NCBI GenBank assembly: GCA_963971575.1
Contig: OZ020622.1
Location: 33,014,301 to 33,078,300 of the forward strand
DNA from: Liopterus haemorrhoidalis
Lineage: Eukaryota > Arthropoda > Insecta > Coleoptera > Dytiscidae
DNA length: 64,000 nucleotides
Direction: 5' to 3'
Positions 1 to 9,719 of the stretch are shown piece after piece (positions within the stretch are counted from its first letter, which is position 1; each line of letters starts with the position of its first letter). Both the position numbers and the translations under genes were made by a program. The notes under the pieces are model-generated. The model had not been told where the DNA came from. It ran no database searches and saw only the letters and a program-made list of their open reading frames with translations.

Positions 1-325
1 ATTATTATAAAATAAAACATATAATAATCAATATTAATTGTTGAGTTAACGTGAAGTTTAGGAAAAAGTAAACTTAAATAGATTCTTTTCTTCACAAATT
101 ATTTTATGGTAACTATACGTACATTTTGGCTACGAAGTAGCCATCTTCAGTAGTTGAATAAAACTAAGAGCAATTACAGGTTTGAAATTATATATACACA
201 CAAAACTAATCTCTATAAATTACTTAACTTAGAACGTATTGGGTTTCTGTCGGCTATTCGCATATTGGGGGTGTAATATTATCACGGCTGAACTGTTTTC
301 GATCACTCATTTACAATATTTCTTA
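1..325. other. AT-rich intergenic DNA
   Basis: No coding region is visible. The stretch is AT-rich and includes one hairpin-forming motif at 113-150, described separately. Confidence 0.5.
113..150 (-). ncRNA. Degenerate hammerhead-like motif
   Basis: On the minus strand the order is CTGAAGA, then a hairpin with GGCTA/TAGCC arms and a CTTCG-type loop, then AAAA in place of the GAAA core. This is the layout of the hammerhead ribozymes carried in the terminal repeats of Penelope-like elements, but two core positions differ from consensus, so cleavage is unlikely. The same layout recurs at 9671-9711 and, with a full core, at 16411-16465. It probably marks the end of a vanished Penelope copy. Confidence 0.35.
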
Positions 326-844
326 AGCGTGTTCTACATTATACAATTCTCGTCAAATTTTCATACTTATTTCTTTGACTAGAACTTGTACTAGAAATAA
401 ATCAGTGAAATTGTACAGTGTAGAACACTTTATGAAGTCAAGGTCAACTTTTTTCAATATTAGATTCCGTCCAATTTTTCTACAAGTTGGAACTCCGCGC
501 ATGCCCAGTAGGTACTTTTAACAAAGGTACCAACATTAAAATTACGCTTGTAAATATTTTGTATTACCACGTGTTTAGTTGATCATTGGTTTGAATAGGC
601 GAATATATAAATTGTGTTTTGTACGTAAATCAGTAATTTTACAAATCAACTAGCTAGGTTATAAACACTTGACAAGATATGAATTATATACTTATGTTGG
701 TACTTTAAATTAACTGAAACACGTGTAAGAATTTCATTCTCTACCAAAAAATTGAAAAATAAATTGTATTAAAACTTTGACAACTTCTAGTTCAAAGAAA
801 AAAGTTTAGCAAATTGACAAATAAAGTATAATGTAGAACACGCT
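326..844. mobile_element. 519-bp MITE with TTA target duplication
   Basis: The element begins AGCGTGTTCTACATTATAC and ends with its inverse complement. The terminal inverted repeats can be followed for about 75 bp with mismatches (to ~398 and from ~772). TTA flanks both sides (323-325 and 845-847). Further inverted matches lie inside, for example the GTACCAACAT motif near 527-537 and its inverse near 694-704, and CACGTGTTT at 569 with its inverse at 716, so the whole unit is partly fold-back. No coding capacity. Length, no ORF and 3-bp TTA duplication suggest a PIF/Harbinger-type MITE. Confidence 0.7.
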
Positions 845-876
845 TTATGGTCCTTTGAGATCTGCCGAAATACATA

Positions 877-2520
877 CAGTGAAAATGATGCAGTACTTAA
901 TAAATTATTCAAATTGAAATAGCAAATAAATTAAAAGCAAAATTTTGCAAACAAAGCTCATGATAGAGTCTTTCAATTGTTTTATAATAAAAATAATTAA
1001 TATTTGATAAGAATTTTATATATTTTAATAACAAATTATAAATCTACACAAAAAATCATGTCACAATGAAAATGATGCTCTAAGTATAAACTAACATAAT
1101 AAGTATATAAAAATTAAATTAAAAAAAAATATATATCATTCTAATATCTAGTAGGATTTCCTTTTGACTTGATAATTAATTTCAATCTATTTGGTACACA
1201 TTCCACTAATTTTTTTGTATATTCCGCCGTTATTTTATTCCATTCTTCCAGCAAAGCTCGTTTTAGGTTATTTTTATTAGTTATGGTGTGTTTTCTAATT
1301 TCTATTTCTAACTTATGCCACAAGTTTTCTATAATATTAATGTCTGGAGATTGGGGAGGGGTATTCATCACCTTTGGGGTATTGTACAACAACCACTCAC
1401 GCACTACACGCGAAGTGTGCTTAGGGTCGTTATCCTGATAAAACACAAAATTGTCTTTTATATTTAATTTTTCTGCACTAGCCACTAAATGTTCCTTTAA
1501 GATGTCAAGGTACATCATTTTGTCCATTATTCCTTCTATGAAATGTAAACTTCCCACTCCGCCTGCCGAAACACAACCCCAAACCATAACGAGGCCACCA
1601 CCATGTTTGACGGTGGAAGTTGAATGCTGAGGTTCCATTTCTTCATTTGGCCGTCGCCATACATTAACCTGGCCATCCGAACCAAAAAGGTTAAATTTAC
1701 TCTCGTCTGAAAATAAAACCGTTTGCCAGAAATCAAAATTTTTGTTTTGATGTTCTTTTGCGAAATCTAAACGTATTGCCTTATTTTTTTTGCTGACAAA
1801 CGGTTTTTTTCTCGCGACCCTGCCATGTAAATTAGCCTTCCTCAAAGTTTAGCGAATGGTTTCTGGGTTAACTCGCTTACCAAATGCTTTCTCCACTTCA
1901 TTGGCAAGTTGTGGGGTACTTAATCGTGGATTTTTCCGCGAACAACGAACAATCCATCTTTCTTCTTTTTCGCTGAAGATTTTCTTTGGGCTTGGTTTGT
2001 ATTTATTTTCGATCCTATTTTCCTTCTGGTACCGTTCTGTAATATGTTGTACCGTAGACGTGCTTTTGTTAACAATTATTTAAATTTCTCGTTGGCTTTT
2101 TTTAATTTTTAAAATGAAAAATTATTAAATTTCTCTATTCAATTGTAGTGTGTCTACCCATTTTGAGTATTGGTTACTTTTTACTGTTATTATTGTAATT
2201 TTAATAATTATTTTTGTAATTTATTGTACACGCTATACACACGTATTTTAGGTTAAGATATACTCATCTAACATAAATAGGGGAATCCCTGACGCTGTAA
2301 GATAGGTTGCATAATTTTCACTGTGACATACGATTTACTGGAAGTTTTAATATTTTTTTACTAACATGAACAAATAAAAAAAAAATATATAATAAATTTA
2401 TGTTTCTGATAAAAGTATATATTTTATATTAGTTATATTAATATCAATCAACATTAAATTAAATAAAAATTGAGAATAAACAATTTTTTCGGGTTGCATC
2501 ATTTTGACTGTGAGTCACTG
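877..2520 (-). mobile_element. Tc1/mariner element with double inverted repeats
   Basis: The 1.64-kb element starts CAGTG after a TA dinucleotide (875-876) and ends CACTG before TA (2521-2522). A short motif with core AAAATGATGCA/AAAATTATGC occurs at each outer end (877-892 and 2496-2520) and again ~180-190 bp inward at each side (1060-1078 and 2309-2327). This is the IR/DR arrangement of Tc1 elements such as Sleeping Beauty, where four binding sites are used by the transposase. The left outer repeat lacks about ten bases present in the right one. The enclosed transposase is broken. Confidence 0.75.
1141..2161 (-). pseudogene. Tc1-type transposase, disabled
   Basis: Reading from an ATG at 2161 the frame encodes an N-terminal HTH region and then a Tc1 DDE domain. 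The last 234 codons (1845-1141) are open and contain the three catalytic neighbourhoods: FSDESKFNLFG (first Asp), FYQDNDPKHTS (second Asp) and PDINIIENLW (Glu). N-terminal to that, in-frame stops occur just after the start (between 2161 and ~2060) and at about 1849-1851, before the sequence RKANLHG. The gene is therefore a transposase pseudogene with an undamaged catalytic block. It fills the interior of the Tc1 element at 877-2520. Confidence 0.85.
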
Positions 2521-2522
2521 TA

Positions 2523-2918
2523 TGTTAAGACAATTAACCCTGTATTACGTAGATATTACAATAGTTTGTATTAATATCTTAACTATACTACTTTATGTTT
2601 TTTATTATTTATACTTTCATGTCTCATTGAAAGGGAAAAGTTGTATTAATTAATAATATAATTTACTAATAGAAAAGTAAAGAAATGAAAAATAAAAAAA
2701 GAAAAATAAAAAGAAAAATAATTATTTATATATAATAATAAATATTTCAATTTCAAGTGAAACAGTATTATGTTAATGTGATAAGCTTTCTAGTTAATTA
2801 GTAGCTGTGATTTATATTTATATTAAATAGTATATTTTTATTTTACTTAAAATGTTTAAATGTTTATGACTGACTAGAAACAAGTTTGTATTGTAATATG
2901 GTCAATAAATTTATATTA
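2523..2918. other. AT-rich spacer without genes
   Basis: Nothing recognisable beyond A- and T-rich low complexity (for example the GAAAAATAAAAA-type run near 2670-2730). Confidence 0.5.
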
Positions 2919-2927
2919 TTATTATTA

Positions 2928-2983
<56 letters not shown>
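2919..2983. repeat. (ATT)n microsatellite
   Basis: About 20 uninterrupted ATT units. On the minus strand it is an AAT-repeat tail directly following the conserved 124-bp 3' segment of the retrocopy at 2984-3584. Similar tracts lie at 3585-3601 and ~3739-3772. Confidence 0.9.
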
Positions 2984-2985
<2 letters not shown>

Positions 2986-3107
2986 TTGGGGTTTGTCAGG
3001 TCTTGACAAGCGTCCACTAATCTCAAACTTCAGCAACCTTTTGAGCCGCGTCATACTAGAGACTAGTGGAGCTAAATACACACGACTGCATCCCAAACCC
3101 TGGCGAT
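2984..3107. repeat. 124-bp direct repeat, copy 1
   Basis: Nearly identical to 3602-3725 in the same orientation. Each copy runs from TTTTGGGGTTTGTCAGG to CCCTGGCGAT and is preceded on its left by an ATT microsatellite. It is the 3' end of the retrocopy family on the minus strand. Confidence 0.9.
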
Positions 3108-3584
3108 CTGTTTTACATCTCTGTTTGCGACGATTACTTTGCACTCTGCCATCACTAAGCCAACACGGTATAATTGGAAGATGTTTCCTCGAATAGGTAC
3201 GTTATCGAACTCATATATAGATTGAAAAACGAAGTAAGTCGAAAATCCTATTCCCCGTGTGGATATGGTCAGAGTTACAGCTCGTTCTGTGTTATACGCT
3301 TCGAGCCGTTCAGCTGCGGTTTGCCCATCTTTAACACCTGGGAACAACTTGTTTTTAAGTTCGAGTGACAGATTGTCCTCGGTCACCTGACTCGCTTGTC
3401 TACGATAATTGTCAGATCTCGTGTTCTGGTGCTTTTTCCTTGAGGGTCCTCCTCTGGGCCGCATGTTTCCACGTGGTCTTGGGTCTGAAGTCACTTGTCT
3501 GCTAGCGTTCTTGAAGCTTCGACTGACGTCCTCGTCATGTACAAAGCCATAATCAAACTGCTTGCGGTAGTTTTGGTGTGCCAT
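3072..3584 (-). CDS. Unknown ORF, capsid-like
   Basis: A 170-codon open frame from an ATG at 3584 to a stop inside the conserved 3' segment. The first ~85 residues are rich in Arg, Lys, Asn and Gln (disordered, basic arm). The last ~70 look like a beta-rich domain, with a stretch reading FQLYRVGLVMAECKVIV. A basic arm followed by a beta domain with a conserved (F/L)xxYR(I/V) segment is typical of small jelly-roll viral coat proteins, so an endogenous viral fragment is my leading guess. I cannot name a family, and a LINE ORF1 or unrelated transcript remains possible. The frame has no internal stop. Confidence 0.35.
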   Translation of the reverse strand: MAHQNYRKQFDYGFVHDEDVSRSFKNASRQVTSDPRPRGNMRPRGGPSRKKHQNTRSDNYRRQASQVTEDNLSLELKNKLFPGVKDGQTAAERLEAYNTERAVTLTISTRGIGFSTYFVFQSIYEFDNVPIRGNIFQLYRVGLVMAECKVIVANRDVKQIARVWDAVVCI

Positions 3585-3601
3585 TATTATTATTATTATT
3601 A

Positions 3602-3725
3602 TTTTGGGGTTTGTCAGGTCTTGACAAGCGTCCACTAATCTCAAACTTCAGCAACCTTTTGAGCCGCGTCATACTAGAGACTAGTGGAGCTAAATACACA
3701 CGACTGCATCCCAAACCCTGGCGAT
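3602..3725. repeat. 124-bp direct repeat, copy 2
   Basis: Second copy of the segment at 2984-3107, with ATT tracts on both sides (3585-3601 and ~3739-3772). It lacks the coding part present upstream of copy 1, so it looks like a more severely 5'-truncated insertion. Confidence 0.9.
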
Positions 3726-3735
3726 ATGCAGCCGC

Positions 3736-3777
<42 letters not shown>

Positions 3778-3902
3778 AAAAATGTAATGAAATATACAAT
3801 ATAAAATGCATAATTAATATCAAAAGTATAAAATATAAAATAAGGTTACAGATAAAATTAACAAATTTTATGACAAAATTAGGTTGAGGTGATTGAAATG
3901 TG

Positions 3903-4066
3903 CAGAGGCGAACAAAGCGGTGGGCGGACTGGGTGGCCGCCCGGAGCCCACGAAGCCGGAGGGTCTAACGAAGCCTATATACAAATATTTCCATTCTATT
4001 TAAAATAATAGAAGGCCCATTTTAATTTTACCGCCCAAGGCCCTCAAGCAACTTAATTCGCCACTG
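3903..4066. mobile_element. 164-bp hAT-type MITE
   Basis: Begins CAGAGGCGAA and ends TTCGCCACTG, whose inverse is CAGTGGCGAA, so the terminal repeats match 9 of 10. The flanks are a perfect 8-bp target duplication, GAAATGTG at 3895-3902 and 4067-4074. The interior is GC-richer than its surroundings and non-coding. The CAGNGGCG end and 8-bp duplication are diagnostic of hAT elements. Confidence 0.85.
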
Positions 4067-4121
4067 GAAATGTGAGAGTGACTTTTATTGGGACTTTTGG
4101 CAATCAAATGTCAGAAATATA

Positions 4122-4487
4122 TTACGTAATTATAGGGATCAAGTCAAGGAGAATATTGGACAAAAGACTTAAGTCGTTATTCAATAAGTAATCTTTATAT
4201 TTTGTCATGTAAATCGCTTCTAACGTATCAAGGTATTTGTTAGTATTGTGTTTTAATAACTCCACATTTTGTGCATCAAAATTGTGACCTGTATTATGCC
4301 TGTGATATGCTAGAGCTGATTTATCAATATGTTTGTATTTGATATGGCAGGAGTGTTCTTTAAATCTGGTTTTTATATTGCGTTGAATCTGGCCTATATA
4401 AACTTTATCGCACTGGTTGCAATTAATTTTGTATATACGGTATATTGTACCAGTGGTATATAATATACCAGACTGGTCTAAGGGCAA
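4122..4487 (-). pseudogene. Penelope GIY-YIG endonuclease domain
   Basis: 121 codons that match the C-terminal nuclease of Penelope-like elements: a IYRIYKINCNQCDKVYIGQ segment (Cys pair linker and GIY-like/YIG strand), then a conserved Arg in KTRFKEH, His residues in AYHRHNTGH, and a Glu near LDTLEAIYM. It is out of frame with the RT ORF that ends at 4571, so at least one frameshift separates them. The domain makes the nick that primes reverse transcription. Confidence 0.8.
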
Positions 4488-4570
4488 GCTGTATCTTTAT
4501 TTTGGTTAATTAGGTTTCTTAACTTGAGTTGTTAAAGGCTGGTTCTAACTGAAATTTTTTAAAGAGGTTC

Positions 4571-5585
4571 CTAAATTTGTAAGCTGTTTGTGGGTGATAT
4601 GTGAATTTTATCCTGCGGGTATTTTTGATGGATTCGGTGGGGACAAGAGTAGTTGTATCGCATATTAATTTTTTTATACTTGTATTTATTGCGGATGTTA
4701 TGTATTAACTTCGGACTGTATCCTATATTTCTGGCTATATCTATAATATTCTTCAATTCTGTGTTGTAAATATTATTGGACAAGGGTACCCGTTCTAACC
4801 TATGAATAAGACTATGAAAGACTGCTGTTTTATGGTTGGTAGGAGAGATAGATTCGTTGTGTAAATAATTATTGGTATCAGATAGATGTATCATCAATAT
4901 ATTGAAATCGAGGGTGTCTTTATTTCTACTAATCGTTATATCTAAGAACGGTAATTGGCCGTCTTTTTCTAATTCATATGTAAATTTTATGCTGGGGTAA
5001 AAATTATTAAGTTTTAGAGTGAATTGTTCTAAATTAAAATTGTCTTCAATAACTGAAAATATATCATCAACGTACCTGAACCAGATTTTTGGGAATTCCT
5101 TGTGAATTGTTTTCATGTTATGTTCGAGATTATTTAAACAAATGTTGGCTAGGAATGGAGACAAAGGATTTCCCATAGCTGTTCCATGGGTCTGTTTATA
5201 TAATAAATCGTTAAACATGAATGTGTTTTGTTCAATGCATAAGGTTGTAAGTTTGATGTTTTCAATGATTTTCTCTCTGGAACAATTATTTTTAAGTAAT
5301 ATTTTTTCTAAGATTTTAATTGTTTCGGGGACGGGTACGCTTGGGAATAGTGAAACTACATTAAACGAAACTAGTCTTTGTTTAGTGTTTATTTTTATAT
5401 CTTTGATTTTGTCTATTTGGTCCAAAGAATGGATAACTGTTAAGTCATTGTGGGTATTTAATTAAGTGAATTCTTTGACTAACCATTTTGATAAGTTATA
5501 TGTGGTTGAATTGATGTTTGATATTATTGGTCAGTATGTATTTCCGGGTTTATGTATTTTTGGTAAACAGCGTAATTTTGATATT
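4571..5585 (-). pseudogene. Penelope reverse transcriptase, partial
   Basis: The 284-codon frame 5425-4571 carries RT motifs: SFNVVSLFPSVPVPETI (motif A region, D replaced by N relative to the copy at 6907-7305, which has SFDVLSLFPSV), GTAMGNPLSPFLANI (motif B), and RYVDDIF (catalytic YVDD). Homology continues upstream of an in-frame TAA at about 5461-5463 to the piggyBac junction. The same TAA is present in the second copy, so both descend from one already damaged Penelope sequence or one duplicated the other. The N in motif A plus the stop make this copy inactive. Confidence 0.85.
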
Positions 5586-5598
5586 TGTGGGTTTTTAA

Positions 5599-7022
5599 CC
5601 CTTAAATGCATGATTTTTTTTTACCAGGAAAATTGTTTTCCGGTTCCTTTTTTAGTCTAATTTATAGGAAAAATAATAAAAAAAATATATTTTAATTTTT
5701 TAATAATATTTTTTCAAAAAATATTCATGTTACTGATTAGCAACATTGTGCAAAAAAGACATATGTACATATTACAATTACTTTAAATGAAATTCCTTAA
5801 AACAGTATCTTATTTTATTGTAGCATAATCCCACGCCGCATTTTTCACATTTTGTTACTGTGTAACCTTTACAATTTGGTAATTTACACCGCATTCGTTT
5901 TTCAGACCATTCTGGCCAATGGCCTATAGAATCGAGCAATCAGGTTTCGGTGGTACATGTTGTGCTGGCCCTTTGTGTGTTTTGGCAGCAAGTTGCTCTT
6001 CTATTTGGTTAGAACTACTTGGTCTACCTCTTTTGATGGTATTGTCAGGCTTCTGATTTATCTGACAAAGACATTGAGCAATTTCGCTTCTGAACTTACA
6101 CATAGTCAAGCACTTTGATTTTTGTTGCTTTATTTTCATAACCCTTTTGTAAAGTAACCAAGAATTGCATACTGCCATATCTAGCAAATGATAAAAGAGA
6201 CGTGTATACCACTTTTTACTTTTTAATAAAATCTTATGTCGCCCTATAATGCTGTCAAGTAAGTCAACACCACCCATGTGCATATTGTATTGTCGAATTA
6301 CAAATGGGCAGCTTATATTCACTCTCTTCTTTTGTTTTCGATCAAAACGACTGACTGTCTGAATCGGCTTTTCTCCTGCAAACGTAGACAATAGACTAAC
6401 AGTTTTATTGTCTTTCCACACTGTAGAGGATATTTCAATATTGTCTATGATAGCAACATATTCATGACTGGTTCCACGAGGTGCTTTATTGAAGACTTTT
6501 TCATCGGGAAATTTGCAATTGGGGATTCGATTTCTCCTTACTGTACCAAGGCAGTGTATTCCTTTGTTTGCTAAGTACGTTGGTAGAGGTAATGTAGTGT
6601 AGTAGTTATCGAAGTATAAGCTGTATTGCATATTTTCTGGTATAACTCTTGGTAAACGGACTATAACATTAGCTGCTGCTCCTAAATCGAGTTCCTTATC
6701 TAATCTTGGCTCGTTGTTTTCTTGTCCAGAATATATTTCAAACCGATAAGCAAAACCGCTCACACCACTCAAAACAAATAATTTGAACCCCCATTTGTGA
6801 GGTTTATTGGGTAAATATTGTTTCATATAGTGGCGAACTTTCGTAGAACATAACTGTTCATCAATAGAAAGATTTTGTTCCAAAGTAACTGACGCGAATT
6901 TATTATTTAGTTCCGTAATGAGAGGTCTGATTTTATGTAATCTATCATGTTGAGGATCATCTTTCGGCTTATGTTTGCTGTTATCATTGAAGTGTAAAAA
7001 TTTTCTAATTCTTTCAAATTTA
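5599..7022 (-). mobile_element. piggyBac element, 5'-truncated
   Basis: One end is intact: TTAA (5595-5598) followed by CCCTTAAATGCATG, the expected TTAA target plus CCC terminus. The other end is missing; at about 7020 the transposase frame changes abruptly into Penelope RT sequence. The element sits in a TTAA of the Penelope copy. Confidence 0.8.
5775..7015 (-). pseudogene. piggyBac transposase, N-truncated
   Basis: The 319-codon frame 6883-5924 holds the central DDD catalytic domain: IDEQLCSTK (first Asp), YFDNYYTT (second Asp) and MGGVDLLDS (third Asp). Homology extends upstream in another frame to about 7015 (sequence equivalent to HDRLHKIRPLI), and downstream in another frame to about 5775, where a Cys-rich C-terminal finger is visible (CKLPNC...CEKCGVGLC). 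There are therefore frameshifts near 6890 and near 5930, plus loss of the N-terminus. All three catalytic Asp codons survive, but the gene is dead. Confidence 0.85.
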
Positions 7023-7610
7023 TGTTGGCTAGGAATGGAGACAAAGGATTTCCCATAGCTGTTCCATGGGTCTGTTTATATAATAAATCGTTAAACATGA
7101 ATGTGTTTTGTTCAATGCATAAGGTTGTAAGTTTGATGTATTCAATGATTTTCTCTCTGGGACAATTATTTTTAAGTAATATTTTTTCTAAGATTTTAAT
7201 TGTTTCGGGGACGGGTACGCTTGGGAATAGTGAAAGTACATCAAACGAAACTAGTCTTTGTTTATTGTTTATTTTTATATATTTGATTTTGTCTATTTGG
7301 TCCAAAGAATGGATAACTGTTAAGTCATTGTGGGTATTTAATTAAGAGAATTCTTTGACTAACCATTTTGATAAGTTATATGTGGTTGAATTGATGCTTG
7401 ATACTATTGGTCTATATGTATTTCCGGGTTTATGTATTTTTGGTAAACAGCGTAATTTCGATATTTGTGGATTTTTAATTTTTAATGATTGTTTTAACTT
7501 TTTGTCTATGAGAAGTTCACAAGTACTTAAAGTGTCATTGAATTGTTTGATGTGCACTGATATAGGTTGTTCCAAATGTTTAAGCGGAACTAGATGTTGA
7601 AATCTAGTGA
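6907..7610 (-). pseudogene. Penelope RT, second partial copy
   Basis: Two frames, 7575-7342 and 7305-~7022, encode the N-terminal part of a Penelope RT: the PKIHKPG..RPIVSS motif, a TAA shared with the first copy at ~7341-7343, then SFDVLSLFPSVPVPETI and GTAMGNPLSPFLANI. It stops dead at ~7022 where piggyBac coding sequence begins. The first 450 bases repeat what is already present at 5143-5590, so piggyBac is bracketed by a direct duplication. Confidence 0.85.
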
Positions 7611-7889
7611 TTTTTATCTATTAAATCGGTCTTTTGGTCATTTCGTTTAAACTTTGTAAATCATTTCCATACTACAAATTCTAGGTTAAATTGACTATCA
7701 TTATAAAATGTTATTGTCATTATATTTTGATTTTTTGTGTCATTCTTAATACAAATTTCCAATTTATTATTTTTTGTTTATTATTAAAATATGTAAAAAT
7801 GTATTATTTGTTATATTCTTTTCAATAAATGCCATTCTTTTTCCATGGTTGGAATTTAAAATTTTCTCATGTCAACATGAAACATTAAA

Positions 7890-8005
7890 TAACCCAAGAA
7901 AATGCCATTCTCGTGACAACTTAGAAGAACGAAAATCCCATTTAGTTCCGCTTAAACCAAAGAAACAGACAATATACAGTGTGATCATTAATTCTCTCGT
8001 TATGT
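7890..8005 (+). pseudogene. Possible inverted Penelope N-terminal remnant
   Basis: The plus-strand reading around 7935-7985 (HLVPLKPKKQTIYSVI) resembles the minus-strand start of the neighbouring Penelope copy (HLVPLKHLEQPISVHI near 7600-7555), and 15 bases TTAGTTCCGCTTAAAC-like are shared at DNA level. Penelope copies often carry inverted fragments of themselves at the 5' side. Short match, so uncertain. Confidence 0.3.
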
Positions 8006-8281
8006 AATACTTGACAGAAACATTTAGTTATAAAATTTTCAAGGACATGTGCACATTGGCGTACATTCTATTTTTGTAATCTTATACGAATTGATTATTA
8101 AATGAATACTATTTTCTCTATGCGCCAATGAGTTGATAACAAATATTAAGTCGACATACTTTCGTTGTTCCTCAGGTGAGTTCGGACCAACGAAATAATC
8201 TGATTGATTCTTTGTTAAATTGGGATTTACAGCTGCGAATTAGAATACAGTTTTGATATTTTAAAACCCATTGTTTACCAT
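8006..8281. other. Intergenic, no gene seen
   Basis: No coding or structural signal recognised before the ATA-rich LINE tail at 8282. Confidence 0.4.
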
Positions 8282-9373
8282 TATAATAATAATAATATAA
8301 TAATAATATTTATTTATTGTCCACATACAATACATAATCATTAATGGACAGTCAATCAGATAAATTACAATAACATGAATTAATTACAAAATGATAATTG
8401 ATACACAGAAGTTATAAATTAAGTTCAAAAAATTCCTTAAAACTATACATTGGGTTTTCAGTCAATAAGTTTTTAATTGTTTTTTTAAATTGTACTGAAC
8501 TTAATTCTTTGGTGGAAACTGGTAACAAATTCATAAACTTTATAGAATAATAGTTAATACTATATCTAGATTTATTTATTCGTGTAAAATTGGGGTAAAT
8601 ATTTGATTTATTACGTGTTATATTTGTGAACGTCTTCATAAGAGACAAAAGGATTTAGGTTTTGATGGGCATATACTAAACAATGATAGATAAAAAGTGA
8701 TGGTAGTGTCATGATTCTAAATTCTTTAAAAAGTAACCTACAATCGGCTCTATAAGATGCACTCCCCATCACTCTTATTGCACGCCTCTGTAGTCTAAAA
8801 ACTCTTTCAGCAGAGGCAGAGTGTCCCCATGCTAAAAGAGCGTATGCTATGTGCGACTGAAATATCGCAAAATACGTAATTAATAAAACATCCCTAGTAA
8901 CTGATTTTTGTAGGTTTCTTAGAAGATAGATGGTTTTGCACAATTTCCCACATATATGGGCAACGTGATGGTCCCATATCAAATGAGGATCAATATGGAC
9001 TCCTAAAAATTTAATGCAATCCGGATTATTATAGTTATGATTTTTTTTTTGTTATGTGTAAATTTTGCGTTTTCTCCTCATTTAATGATACTTTATTTGA
9101 TAAAACCAGTCTTTTGCTTTAGATAAATTATCACTAGAAACATGTTGCATGTGTTCCAGGGACAATAATCTTGTTATAAGGGTCGTATTATCGGCATATA
9201 AAATAGATTTCGTCTCAATAGCAGAAGAGAAATCATTGAAATAAATTAAAAATAATAATGGACCTAAAATTGAACCCTGCGGTACTCCATACATAATATT
9301 GAGCGAATCTGACTTAGAATTATTTATACATACAAACTGTTTTCTGTTTGTTAGATACGATTCTATATGTAAC
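8282..9373 (-). mobile_element. 5'-truncated CR1/Jockey-type LINE
   Basis: Minus-strand 3' half of a non-LTR retrotransposon. It ends in a microsatellite of (AAT)-type units at 8282-8309, and begins mid-RT at ~9373. The ORF inside is frameshifted. Confidence 0.75.
8412..9370 (-). pseudogene. LINE reverse transcriptase C-terminal part
   Basis: Upstream piece (to ~9082) contains YGVPQGSILGPLLFLIYFND (motif B to the start of C) and YADNTT, in which the second catalytic Asp of YADD is Asn. Downstream pieces (8982-8611 and 8648-8412, different frames) are the thumb and C-terminal region, with WGHSASAERVFRLQRRAIR and CRLLFKEFRIMTLPSLFI, which is characteristic of Jockey/CR1-type LINEs in insects. 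Frameshifts lie near 9050 (T-run) and 8630. Inactive because of YADN and frameshifts. Confidence 0.8.
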
Positions 9374-9670
9374 GGTCAGGATTTAATGATCGCGCTGTAT
9401 ATAATATATTTAAAAATAAATGCCGAAATGATATACAACTCAACAAATTTAATGTAAATAGCAAAAATCAATTTTCGAGCCATTATTTCGAAACCGGCAT
9501 CATTGGAGGCCAGGTGCTGTGAAGAAACCTAAGCCAATAGATGCATTCCGTATATCGTTGACTAAACTGAAAAACCTCGTATGAGTATTATTAAAGATTT
9601 TGCAGGAGGTATAAAAAACTAAATGTAATAAAACTATTGTTTAAAATTCTTAACTTCACTTTATTTATAT
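9374..9670. other. Intergenic, no gene seen
   Basis: No coding sequence recognised between the truncated LINE and the Penelope fragment. Confidence 0.4.
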
Positions 9671-9711
9671 CAGACTGATGTACATTTCAGCTACCATGCA
9701 GCCATCTTCAG
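9671..9711 (-). ncRNA. Hammerhead-like motif of Penelope type
   Basis: Minus strand: CTGAAGA, a U, a short stem with GGCT/AGCT arms, then GAAA and a UGUAC segment. It has the GAAA core but CTGAAGA instead of CTGATGA, and the stem III/cleavage segment is not canonical. It directly abuts a Penelope RT N-terminal fragment, fitting a ribozyme in a Penelope terminal repeat. Confidence 0.4.
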
Positions 9712-9719
9712 AGTACAAT

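Larger units (their letters stand above)
2919..3584 (-). mobile_element. Retrocopy with AAT-repeat tail
   Basis: Read on the minus strand, this begins with an ATG-initiated ORF (3584), passes through a short 3' UTR and ends in (AAT)n. A second, 5'-truncated copy of the last 124 bases plus tail sits immediately upstream (3602-3725, tail 3585-3601). Shared 3' end, different 5' ends and microsatellite tails are what LINE-type (RTE/CR1-like) reverse transcription produces. No reverse transcriptase is encoded, so the RNA was probably copied in trans. Confidence 0.5.
4122..5598 (-). mobile_element. Penelope-like element, 3' part
   Basis: Minus-strand order is reverse transcriptase then GIY-YIG endonuclease, as in canonical Penelope-like elements. 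The copy is cut at 5598 by the end of a piggyBac element. The segment 5143-5590 is duplicated at 7025-7470 on the other side of the piggyBac. Confidence 0.85.

Noticed and set aside
3553..3738. ORFs with poly-Asn or poly-Ile
   Set aside because: They read through the ATT microsatellites.
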